The notes beneath the pieces were generated by a model. It made no database searches, was not told the origin of the DNA, and saw only the letters and a list, made by a program, of their open reading frames with translations. Positions 8,744 through 16,835 of a DNA stretch of 64,000 nt are shown in pieces. Location of the stretch: NCBI RefSeq assembly GCF_014251735.1, contig NZ_CP059197.1:548501-612500 (forward strand). Reading direction: 5' to 3'. Source of the stretch: Blattabacterium cuenoti. GTDB taxonomy: Bacteria; Bacteroidota; Bacteroidia; Flavobacteriales; Blattabacteriaceae. Made by a program: the position numbers and the translations under genes. Every line of letters starts with the position of its first letter. Positions within the stretch are counted from its first letter, which is position 1.

Positions 8744-8775
8744 TTTGTAGATTTATATCTTAAAGATTAAATTTG
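8744..8775 (+). promoter_or_regulatory. Candidate Bacteroidetes-type promoter of pdhA
   Basis: TTTG at 8744-8747 and TAAATTTG at 8768-8775 are separated by 20 bases. This fits the Bacteroidetes arrangement of a TTG/TTTG -33 element, a spacer of about 17-23 and a TAnnTTTG -7 box. The predicted transcript would start near 8782, about 17 bases before the pdhA ATG. This is the best two-part promoter match I found in the window. Confidence 0.5.
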
Positions 8776-8798
8776 TATACGATAATTTCATAAAGTTT

Positions 8799-9803
8799 AT
8801 GAAAGAAATTACCACAGAAACTTACCTAAAGTGGTTTGAAGATATGTCTTTTTGGAGAAAATTTGAGGAAAAATGTCGTTCCCTATACTTAAAACGAAAA
8901 ATTAGAGGATTTTTACATCTATATAATGGACAAGAAGCACTTCCTGCTGGGTTGACTCATGCTATGGATATGTCTAAAGATAAAATAATTACCGCTTATA
9001 GATGTCATATATTACCTATTTCTATGGGCGTAGACCCAAAAAAAGTGATGGCTGAACTCCTAGGAAAGGTCACCGGAACATCTCATGGAATGGGAGGATC
9101 AATGCATATTTTCAGCAAAAAACATCGTTTTTATGGTGGACATGGAATTGTAGGAGGACAAATTCCTCTAGGAGCTGGAATTGCTTTCGCAGATAAATAT
9201 TTCAATAGAGATGCAGTCACGCTTACACTTATGGGAGATGGGGCTGTTAGACAAGGGGCTTTACATGAAACTTTTAACATGGCTATGATATGGAAACTTC
9301 CTGTTGTTTTTATATGTGAAAATAATCAATATGCTATGGGTACGTCCGTAAAAAGGAGTACAAATATAGAGGAAATTTATAAAATCGGTCATTCGTATGG
9401 AATGCCATCTTTTCCTGTAGATGGAATGGATCCTGAAAAAATAGCTAAAGCAGCTTATACAGCTATTGAAAGAGCTAGAAGTGGAAATGGATCTACATTT
9501 TTAGATATTAAAACTTATAGATATAGAGGACATTCTATGTCTGACGCGGAATCATATCGTAGTAAAGAAGAAGTTCATTCCTATAAAAAAAAGGATCCAA
9601 TTTTGAAATTAAAAAAAATCATTATACAAAATAAGTGGGAAACCATAGAAAGATTAAATTCTATTGAAAATAAAATAAAAAAAGAAGTAGATTCTTGTGT
9701 CGAATTTGCAGAAAATTCGAATGATCCTTCTTTAGAACATATGTATGATGTTGTTTATAACGAATCAAATTATCCTTTTTTGGATAAAGTGATACCTTCC
9801 TGA
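8799..9803 (+). CDS. pdhA: Pyruvate dehydrogenase E1 component, alpha subunit
   Basis: Alpha half of the alpha2-beta2 thiamine-diphosphate E1 enzyme, which decarboxylates pyruvate and passes the acetyl group to the lipoyl arm of E2. At 334 residues it has the usual length. The ThDP/Mg motif runs GDGAVRQGALHETFN (146-160) to ENN (174-176), and the helix around GHGIVGGQIPLGAGIAF (114-130) is typical. The E2 gene follows after 41 bases and is probably co-transcribed. The beta subunit (pdhB) and E3 genes are not in this window; in flavobacteria pdhB commonly lies elsewhere, so its absence here is not a defect. Confidence 0.95.
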   Translation: MKEITTETYLKWFEDMSFWRKFEEKCRSLYLKRKIRGFLHLYNGQEALPAGLTHAMDMSKDKIITAYRCHILPISMGVDPKKVMAELLGKVTGTSHGMGGSMHIFSKKHRFYGGHGIVGGQIPLGAGIAFADKYFNRDAVTLTLMGDGAVRQGALHETFNMAMIWKLPVVFICENNQYAMGTSVKRSTNIEEIYKIGHSYGMPSFPVDGMDPEKIAKAAYTAIERARSGNGSTFLDIKTYRYRGHSMSDAESYRSKEEVHSYKKKDPILKLKKIIIQNKWETIERLNSIENKIKKEVDSCVEFAENSNDPSLEHMYDVVYNESNYPFLDKVIPS

Positions 9804-9844
9804 TTTTATATTATGTTACTTGTTTAATAAATATCTGAAAAATC

Positions 9845-11050
9845 ATGGCGGAAATAATATCCATGCCCCAATTGAGTGATACAATGGAAGAGGGGACTGT
9901 AATCAAATGGAATAAAAAAGTAGGAGACAAAGTTTCCGAAGGAGACATTTTAGCAGAAATTGAAACGGATAAAGCTACTCAAGATTTTGAAATTGACGTT
10001 AGTGGAATTCTTCTTTTTATTGGCGTAAAAGAAGGGGAAAAAACACGAGTCAATGATATATTAGCCATTATTGGGAAAGAAGGAGAAGATATTAGCCATA
10101 TTATTAAAAATTCAAAAGAAAAAAAAGAAAAAATCAAGGATGAAAATGTTGAAAAAATATTTTCTAATGAGAATAAAAAGAAAAATAAAGATAGGATTTT
10201 TATTTCTCCTTTAGCAAAAAAGATGGCCAAAGAAATAGGGATTTCTATCAATCAGATAAAAGGAAGTGGAGATCACGGTCGTATCATTAAAAGAGATATT
10301 GAAACATACGAAAAAACATTAGATGTAGATGTAGGTAATAATAGAAAAATCGTCTATGAAAAAATGGATGATAGACGGGTTATTCTTTCTTCTATGAGAA
10401 AAAAAATAGCTGAACATTTAACTAATTCTAAATTTACAGCTCCTCACTATTATCTCATTATTGAAATCGATGTAGAAAAAATGATACAATTAAGAAAAGA
10501 TTTAAATAAAAAACTCTCTATCGAAGAAAAAATTTCTTTTAATGATATTATTATTAAAGCCGTTGCACTTTCTTTGAAAAAGAATCCTAATGTAAATACT
10601 TCATGGAAAGAAGAAGAAATAATCTATCATTCTTCCATTAATATTGGAGTTGCAGTAGCAGTCAAAGAAGGGCTGATTGTTCCAGTGATCCAAAATGCAG
10701 ATCAAAAATCATTGCTACAAATATCTCAAGAAATCAAAGATAAAGTTTTACGTTCAAAGTCTAGAAAAATAAAACCAGAAGAAATAGAAAATAGTACATT
10801 TACAGTTTCAAATCTAGGGATGTATGGAATAGAATTTTTTACTTCTATCATTAATATTCCTAATTCTTCTATCCTTTCTATAGGAACTATTACAGAAAAA
10901 CCCATTGTAAAAAATTCTGAAATTGCAATCGGATATGTCATGAAAGTGACTTTATCTTGTGATCACAGAATAATAGATGGATCTACAGGGAGTAATTTTC
11001 TTCAGCATTTAAAGAACCTGTTAGAAGATCCAATCCTCATATTAGTTTAA
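9845..11050 (+). CDS. pdhC: Pyruvate dehydrogenase E2 (dihydrolipoamide acetyltransferase)
   Basis: E2 core of the pyruvate dehydrogenase complex, moving the acetyl group from lipoate to CoA. The 401 residues show one N-terminal lipoyl domain (about 1-78) with the lipoylated lysine K43 in ETDKA. An E3/E1-binding domain follows at about 118-152 (ISPLAKKMAKEIGISINQIK) after a Lys/Glu-rich linker. The catalytic domain carries the DHRIIDG motif (H374, D378). I recall flavobacterial E2 proteins often having two lipoyl domains, so this one looks slimmed. The stop overlaps the end of the convergent TerC gene by 9 bases. Start is ATG at 9845. Confidence 0.94.
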   Translation: MAEIISMPQLSDTMEEGTVIKWNKKVGDKVSEGDILAEIETDKATQDFEIDVSGILLFIGVKEGEKTRVNDILAIIGKEGEDISHIIKNSKEKKEKIKDENVEKIFSNENKKKNKDRIFISPLAKKMAKEIGISINQIKGSGDHGRIIKRDIETYEKTLDVDVGNNRKIVYEKMDDRRVILSSMRKKIAEHLTNSKFTAPHYYLIIEIDVEKMIQLRKDLNKKLSIEEKISFNDIIIKAVALSLKKNPNVNTSWKEEEIIYHSSINIGVAVAVKEGLIVPVIQNADQKSLLQISQEIKDKVLRSKSRKIKPEEIENSTFTVSNLGMYGIEFFTSIINIPNSSILSIGTITEKPIVKNSEIAIGYVMKVTLSCDHRIIDGSTGSNFLQHLKNLLEDPILILV

Positions 11051-11773
11051 TTTATTTTTTGTCGTAGAAAATATCCATGAAATAATCATTGGAAATAAAA
11101 ATATAGCTACGGTAAGAAATGAAAAAAAACCCTCTAAAGAAAACGATAAAATTTTCATGGAATGAATAAAAGGAGATAATATAAGTTTTATTCCAAGTAA
11201 TAAAATTACGGAAAATGCTGAATTTTTTAAGAATGGATATATATCCATGAGCTTCACAAATCCTTGAGCTGCAAATCTCATAGCTAATATTCCTATAAAT
11301 ACCCCTAAAAAAATTAATAAAAAGTTTTCTGATAAAGCGACAGCAGCAAATAGATTATCAATAGAAAAAGCCAAATCCATTATTTCTATAGAAAGAAGAA
11401 CCATCCAAAAAGAATTTTTAAGTTTTCCATCCCTGTTTTTTTTAATAGAAGAATTCTTTGATAAAGATGAAAAAAAATGATTTAATCCAAGGTAAATTAA
11501 ATATAGTCCTCCTAATGGTTTTAACCACCAAATTTTAATTAATAAAGAAGCGCATAAAAGCGCAATTCCTCTGAATAAATAAGCTCCAAAAATTCCGTAT
11601 TTCAAAGCTCTTTTTCTATCTTCATCCTTCAGATCCATAATCATAGAAGCTAGCACAGCTGCATTATCTATTGATAAAATACTTTCTATAAAAAATAAAT
11701 TTCCTATAATAGAAATGGAGATGATAGGATTTTCCACTATATCTAGAATATAATTTAACAAAAAGTCCTTCAT
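11042..11773 (-). CDS. TerC-family integral membrane protein
   Basis: A 243-residue protein dominated by about seven hydrophobic segments, belonging to the TerC/Alx family. Members have been linked to metal-ion export, in some bacteria manganese exit to secreted enzymes, and to tellurite resistance; the substrate here cannot be read from the sequence. The two inverted family motifs with conserved Asp-Asn are visible: SIDNA at 34-38 and SIDN at 137-140, both inside hydrophobic stretches. The gene follows the ABC exporter by 8 bases on the same strand, so the two probably share a transcript. Its 3' end overlaps pdhC by 9 bases. Keeping such a gene in a reduced genome points to a needed ion-handling role, which is inference. 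Confidence 0.85.
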   Translation of the reverse strand: MKDFLLNYILDIVENPIISISIIGNLFFIESILSIDNAAVLASMIMDLKDEDRKRALKYGIFGAYLFRGIALLCASLLIKIWWLKPLGGLYLIYLGLNHFFSSLSKNSSIKKNRDGKLKNSFWMVLLSIEIMDLAFSIDNLFAAVALSENFLLIFLGVFIGILAMRFAAQGFVKLMDIYPFLKNSAFSVILLLGIKLILSPFIHSMKILSFSLEGFFSFLTVAIFLFPMIISWIFSTTKNKLN

Positions 11774-11781
11774 TTTGATTA

Positions 11782-13617
11782 TTAAAAACTTTGCAAAGAA
11801 AGTAAATTTCTGTAAGTCCCTTTTTTTGAAATTAAAACTTGATGTTTTCCTTGTTCTATTATTTTTCCTTTCTCTAATACGATAATATGATCTGCATTTT
11901 GGATAATAGTAGAAGATAATCGATGGGCTATAACTAATGAAGTTCTATTTTTCAACATCTTATTTAAAGCTTTTTGAACTACTATTTCGGATTCTGTATC
12001 GAGAGAATAAGTAGGTTCATCCAATATCATAATTGGAGGATTTTTTAACACCGTTCTAGCTATACAAATTCTTTGTCTTTGTCCCATAGATAATTTGTTC
12101 CCATTATATCCAATAATAGTATTATATCCTTTTGGCAATTTTTTTATGAAATCATGAGCATTAGCCATTTTAGCTGCTTGTATTACGGCTCTTGTAGAAG
12201 CTCTTTCTAAACCCAAAGCAATATTATTGAAAACAGAATCATTAAAAAGGACAGGTTCTTGCGTAACCATCCCTAATAATCTTCTATATTCTCTATTTTT
12301 TAAATATTTAATATTAATTCCGTCAATAGTTATTTCCCCTGATGAAACATCATAAAAATTAGCTAGTAAATTAGCTATAGTAGATTTTCCACTTCCAGAT
12401 CTTCCTACTAAAACTATAGTTTGTCCTTTTTTTAAAGAAAAAGTTAAATTTTGAATTATAACTAATTTATTATATGTTAATGAAACATTACGAAATAAAA
12501 TTTCATTTTTAAAGTGATAAATGGATTTAGACCGTGTTCGTTCTTTTGAAAGACATTTAGTATTTAATATTTCTACAATACGTTCTGCTGAAGCTTTTCC
12601 TTTTTGAATATTCGATATGGAATTAACTAAATTTTTTGCTGGATTAATAATTTGAAAAAATAATCCTACAAAAGAAAAAAGGGTTTCTGTAGCCATTCCT
12701 TTTTTTTCTAAAAAAAGTTTTCCTCCATACCAAACAATCAAAATCATTGTGATAGAACCTATAAACTCACTAACAGGAGAAGCTAATTCTTTTTTACGAT
12801 TTACACGAGCGGAAAGTCTTCTTTGACATTCTGATATATTTTCAAAACGTTTTTGCATCTGATTTTCAACATTAAAAATATTTATAATTTTTGTATAATT
12901 TAAAGTTTCTTCTATTACAGAAAACAATTTTCCTAATTGATGTTGAGCTCCTATAGCGTCCTTTTTTAAACTTATACCTATAATAGATATTAAAGTTCCC
13001 ATTAATGGAAGTATAACAAAGGCGTATAAAGTCAACTGATAACTCATAAAAGATAAAGTAAGCAAATGAAAAAAAACCATAATAGGAGAACTGATGATGT
13101 TAGCTAAAGAGTTAACAATAGACACTTCTATTTCATTTACATCATTAGATAATCTGGACATTAAATCTCCATTCTTTTTATCAGAAAAAAAAAATACGGG
13201 TAAAGACAATACTTTTTGATGAAAATCATTCCGAATATTTCGGACTATAGATGTTCTTATTCCTATCATGAAATATTCAGCTAAATACCTAAATATATTA
13301 CGAATAAAAAAAAGAATAATGATAAAAATGCAGAATATTCCAAGCGTTTTTATTTTTCCATATTTATATGAGAAAATTTCTATATAGTAATGAAAATTTT
13401 TTTGAATAAAATTAAAAGAACCATCCAAAAAATTAATAAATGTAGTATGTTCTCCTTTTTTTTTATCAGAAACATCTAATAAAATACTCAATACAGGAGA
13501 AATAGATATTATTGATATGACTGAAAACAAAGAGTGTAAAAAATTACATGATATATTAAGAATATAATGATATTTATAAGATTTTGAATAAGCCAGAATT
13601 TTTCCAAGTGCATTCAT
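11782..13617 (-). CDS. MsbA-like ABC exporter (fused permease and ATPase)
   Basis: Half-transporter of the lipid/multidrug exporter type: an N-terminal membrane domain with about six segments (residues 1-330) fused to an ATPase domain. ATPase motifs are intact: Walker A GRSGSGKS at 405-412, signature LSMGQ at 509-513, Walker B ILDEP around 531-535, and a switch histidine in IAHRLSS near 560. At 611 residues it would act as a homodimer. In Bacteroidetes such genes are often called msbA and proposed to flip lipid A or phospholipids. LptC and BamA genes in this window show an outer membrane is still built, which fits but does not prove that substrate. Confidence 0.87.
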   Translation of the reverse strand: MNALGKILAYSKSYKYHYILNISCNFLHSLFSVISIISISPVLSILLDVSDKKKGEHTTFINFLDGSFNFIQKNFHYYIEIFSYKYGKIKTLGIFCIFIIILFFIRNIFRYLAEYFMIGIRTSIVRNIRNDFHQKVLSLPVFFFSDKKNGDLMSRLSNDVNEIEVSIVNSLANIISSPIMVFFHLLTLSFMSYQLTLYAFVILPLMGTLISIIGISLKKDAIGAQHQLGKLFSVIEETLNYTKIINIFNVENQMQKRFENISECQRRLSARVNRKKELASPVSEFIGSITMILIVWYGGKLFLEKKGMATETLFSFVGLFFQIINPAKNLVNSISNIQKGKASAERIVEILNTKCLSKERTRSKSIYHFKNEILFRNVSLTYNKLVIIQNLTFSLKKGQTIVLVGRSGSGKSTIANLLANFYDVSSGEITIDGINIKYLKNREYRRLLGMVTQEPVLFNDSVFNNIALGLERASTRAVIQAAKMANAHDFIKKLPKGYNTIIGYNGNKLSMGQRQRICIARTVLKNPPIMILDEPTYSLDTESEIVVQKALNKMLKNRTSLVIAHRLSSTIIQNADHIIVLEKGKIIEQGKHQVLISKKGTYRNLLSLQSF

Positions 13618-13639
13618 TTAATTTCTTTAGAACACTAAA

Positions 13640-13647
13640 CAAAGATA
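13640..13647 (-). promoter_or_regulatory. Candidate -7 box for the MsbA-like/TerC operon
   Basis: On the minus strand this reads TATCTTTG, matching TAnnTTTG, 22 bases upstream of the exporter's ATG. It is the only such box in the 127-base divergent spacer with secDF. No -33 partner is evident at the right distance. Confidence 0.33.
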
Positions 13648-13744
13648 ATTATAAAATTTTATAAGTAAACGAATAGCCAACAATATCAAAGGTTTATTTG
13701 ATCTCTATTTTTTTATATTTTTACCGTAAAATCATGTAAATAGA

Positions 13745-16615
13745 ATGCGTATAAGAAATTTTTTTACGATTTTTATCGTATCCTCACTTACTGTTATTTG
13801 TTTATACTACATTTTTTTTAGCCTTTATGTTTATAAATTAGAAAAAGATGCTTATGTGTATTCTAAAGGAAACTTAGAAATCGCAAAGAAATATCTTGAA
13901 TCTAAAAAAAGAATAGGATTTATAAAATATAATCATTCTAGTGCAAAAAATAAAGTTTTAAATCTAGGCTTAGATTTAAAAGGAGGAATTAGCTTGATTT
14001 TAGAAATATCTGAAAAAGATTTATTAAAAAAATTTTCTAATAATCCAAAAAATTCTGTTTTTTTAAAAGCATTAAACCATGCAGATAAAGAAAAAGAGAA
14101 AAATCCCAATATCGATTATTTTTCTTCTTTTATAAACTTTTTTTATAGGGATAAAAAAAAATTTCAAACGAATTTTTCTATTTATGATTTATTTGATGTA
14201 GATGAAATAAACTACACAGATAAAGAACTTGAAAAGATTATTAGAAAAAAAATAGAACTATCTATTTTGGATACTTATAATATTCTTATATCTAGAATGA
14301 ATAAATTTGGAGTAGTCCAACCCCATATACAAAGAATCAAGAATTCCAATCGGATTTTAATAGAATTACCTGGAATAGAAAATATAGATAGATTAAAAAA
14401 TATTTTACAAAAAAAAGCAGAACTACACTTCTTCGAAATATACAATTTTCGAGAAATTCTTCCTTATTTTGAAAGAATAAATCAAATTTATTCAGTAAAT
14501 GAAAAATTAGAACGATTTGAACAAAATAATTCTTCCTATGCAAGAAAAACTAGATCTTTCATAGAAATATTAAACATTTCCAAAATCAAAAAAATGGATA
14601 ATAATCTTGTTGTAGGATTAGTCCATAAGAAGGATATAAACAAGATTACCAAGTTTTTAAACTCCATAGACGTTGTAGAATATTTACCATATGCTTTACG
14701 AGATGTAAAATTTTTATGGGGATCTAAATCCTATCAATATAATCATGAAAAATATACTCCATTATTTGCTGTAAAAGAAGAAAATAATTCTTTGAATGGG
14801 GATATTATTATTAGTGCATATAAATCTTTTGGCCCTTTCAACGAAATATTCATCAATATCAAAATGAATCAAGAAGGAGCTAAAAATTGGAAGATATTTA
14901 CTGAAAAAAATATTGGACGAAACATAGCTATAATTCTTGATGATTTAGTTTATACAGTACCTTTTGTTAAATCAGTTATTCCTAATGGGATATCTCAAAT
15001 ATCTGGGAATTTATCTTTACAAGAAGCAGAAGATTTAGTTAATATACTAAGCACAGGTAGATTGCCGACTTCAGTCAAAATAATTCAATCAGAAGTGGTG
15101 GGTCCTTCTTTGGGAAAGGAAACTATACAAAAAGGAATATTTTCTTTTTGTATAGCTATTATTTTTATATTTATTTGGATGTTTTATTATTATAAAATTC
15201 CAGGAATATATGCAAACATCGCATTAATTTTTAATTTTGTATTTATACTCGGTATTCTTATTTCTATTAATTCTGTATTAACTTTTCCTGGAATTGCAGG
15301 CATTATATTAACATTAGCAATGTCCATGGATTCGTATGTTCTAATTTATGAAAGAATTAAAGAAAATATAAGAAATGGAATATCTATTTGTTCAGCTATA
15401 CATAATAGTTACACTTTTCAAGGAGCTTTATCATCTATTATTGATGGACAAGTTACTACTTTATTATGCGGAATTATCTTATTTTTCTTTGGAATAGGAC
15501 CTATTAAAGGATTTTCTACTACCTTAATTGTTGGAATTATTACCTCTTTTTTTTCTTCTATATGTTTGGGAAAATTATTTTTAGAGTGGCACTTAAATAA
15601 GTATAAAAAAATATCCATTAAAATATGGAGTCATAATAAAGTTTCATGGGATTTTTTATCTAAAAGAAAATTTGCTTATGCGATCTCCTTGATATGTATT
15701 TTAGGAAGTTTTATCTCCTTTTATTATAAAGGATTAAATCTTGGAATAGACTTTGTAGGAGGTCGTACTTATATCATTCGTTTTGATCGTAAGGTGATCC
15801 CAGATCATATTTCTTTTCTTTTATCTAAATATTTTATAGAAAATGGAAAACCTTCTTTTCCAAAAGTGCTTTCTTTTGGAGAAAAAAATAAAATGAAAAT
15901 AGTAACTAAATACAAGATATGGAATGAAAATAACCAAGTAGATCAAGAAATTTTGGAAAAAATGTTTTTTGCATTAAAACCGTATTTTCGTACTATAGAT
16001 TTCCATGATTTTAAAACTATAGATAAAGATAAATCTTTAGGAGTATTGTCATCCGAAAAAGTAGAACCTGTTATAGCAAAATATATAACTAAGAATGCTT
16101 TTATTTCAATACTTTTGTCTTTATTTGGAATGTTTTTTTATATTTTTATCAGATTTAAAAAATGGCAATTTGGATTAGGAGCTTTAGTTTCTTTGCTACA
16201 TGATACAATAATTGTACTTGGTTTATTTTCTATATTTCATGAACGGTTTTATGTTTTAGAAATAGATCAAGCTTTTATCGCAGCATTGTTAACGATAATA
16301 GGTTATTCTATCAATGATACAGTAATTGTGTATGATAAAATTCGAAAATTTTCAAGTACTGAATCGTTTTCTATGAAAGAAATTATAAATAATGGGATTA
16401 ATAGTTCTTTAACCAGAACCATGAATACATCGTTTATTACTATATGGGCCATATGTATTATTTTTTTCTTTGGAGGAACTACTATTCGTAGTTTTATGTT
16501 AGCTTTGTTATTTGGAGTAAGTATTGGAACTTATTCTTCTATATTTATAGCATCCTCTATTGTATATGATCTTTCTAAAAAAAAAGAAAAAAATGATAAA
16601 TCCTTTATTTATTAG
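13745..16615 (+). CDS. secDF: Protein translocase subunit SecDF (fused SecD and SecF)
   Basis: Membrane partner of SecYEG that uses the proton gradient to pull secreted proteins across the inner membrane. The 956 residues fuse SecD (about 1-635) and SecF (about 640-956), the arrangement common in Bacteroidetes. SecD shows LGLDLKGG (74-81), the RMNKFGVVQPHIQRI segment and a set of membrane helices after about residue 455. SecF begins with LGIDFVGGRTY near 666 and includes IGYSINDTVIVYDKIR. A membrane segment at the extreme N-terminus precedes the large periplasmic domain. The last 23 bases overlap the tatA start. The secA gene is elsewhere in this window. Confidence 0.94.
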   Translation: MRIRNFFTIFIVSSLTVICLYYIFFSLYVYKLEKDAYVYSKGNLEIAKKYLESKKRIGFIKYNHSSAKNKVLNLGLDLKGGISLILEISEKDLLKKFSNNPKNSVFLKALNHADKEKEKNPNIDYFSSFINFFYRDKKKFQTNFSIYDLFDVDEINYTDKELEKIIRKKIELSILDTYNILISRMNKFGVVQPHIQRIKNSNRILIELPGIENIDRLKNILQKKAELHFFEIYNFREILPYFERINQIYSVNEKLERFEQNNSSYARKTRSFIEILNISKIKKMDNNLVVGLVHKKDINKITKFLNSIDVVEYLPYALRDVKFLWGSKSYQYNHEKYTPLFAVKEENNSLNGDIIISAYKSFGPFNEIFINIKMNQEGAKNWKIFTEKNIGRNIAIILDDLVYTVPFVKSVIPNGISQISGNLSLQEAEDLVNILSTGRLPTSVKIIQSEVVGPSLGKETIQKGIFSFCIAIIFIFIWMFYYYKIPGIYANIALIFNFVFILGILISINSVLTFPGIAGIILTLAMSMDSYVLIYERIKENIRNGISICSAIHNSYTFQGALSSIIDGQVTTLLCGIILFFFGIGPIKGFSTTLIVGIITSFFSSICLGKLFLEWHLNKYKKISIKIWSHNKVSWDFLSKRKFAYAISLICILGSFISFYYKGLNLGIDFVGGRTYIIRFDRKVIPDHISFLLSKYFIENGKPSFPKVLSFGEKNKMKIVTKYKIWNENNQVDQEILEKMFFALKPYFRTIDFHDFKTIDKDKSLGVLSSEKVEPVIAKYITKNAFISILLSLFGMFFYIFIRFKKWQFGLGALVSLLHDTIIVLGLFSIFHERFYVLEIDQAFIAALLTIIGYSINDTVIVYDKIRKFSSTESFSMKEIINNGINSSLTRTMNTSFITIWAICIIFFFGGTTIRSFMLALLFGVSIGTYSSIFIASSIVYDLSKKKEKNDKSFIY

Positions 16616-16835
16616 TTTCGAAGAAAGTTTTTTCATTATTCTCATAGCCATTATTATATTTGGTCCAAAAAAAATACCGGAGATAGCTCGTGGGATGGGA
16701 GAAGGAATAAGATATTTAAAAAATGCGAAAAATAAAATTCAGAATGATATAATACGGGGTAATATAGTAGAAAAAAAAAGATCTATTCTCAACAAAGAAA
16801 AAAAAATACATTCTTCTTCTATAAAACGTCATTGA
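16593..16835 (+). CDS. tatA: Twin-arginine translocase subunit TatA-like
   Basis: Small single-span protein that builds the pore-forming part of the Tat system, which exports folded proteins. From the ATG at 16593 it has 80 residues: a short N-terminal hydrophobic helix, the signature FGPKKIPEIARGMG, then an amphipathic helix and a charged tail. A longer reading from 16560 only adds eleven mostly basic residues encoded inside secDF, so I prefer 16593. It overlaps the end of secDF by 23 bases and the end of the convergent ppiD-like gene by 7. TatB and TatC are not in this window; a TatC gene elsewhere would be needed for function. Confidence 0.85.
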   Translation: MINPLFISFEESFFIILIAIIIFGPKKIPEIARGMGEGIRYLKNAKNKIQNDIIRGNIVEKKRSILNKEKKIHSSSIKRH

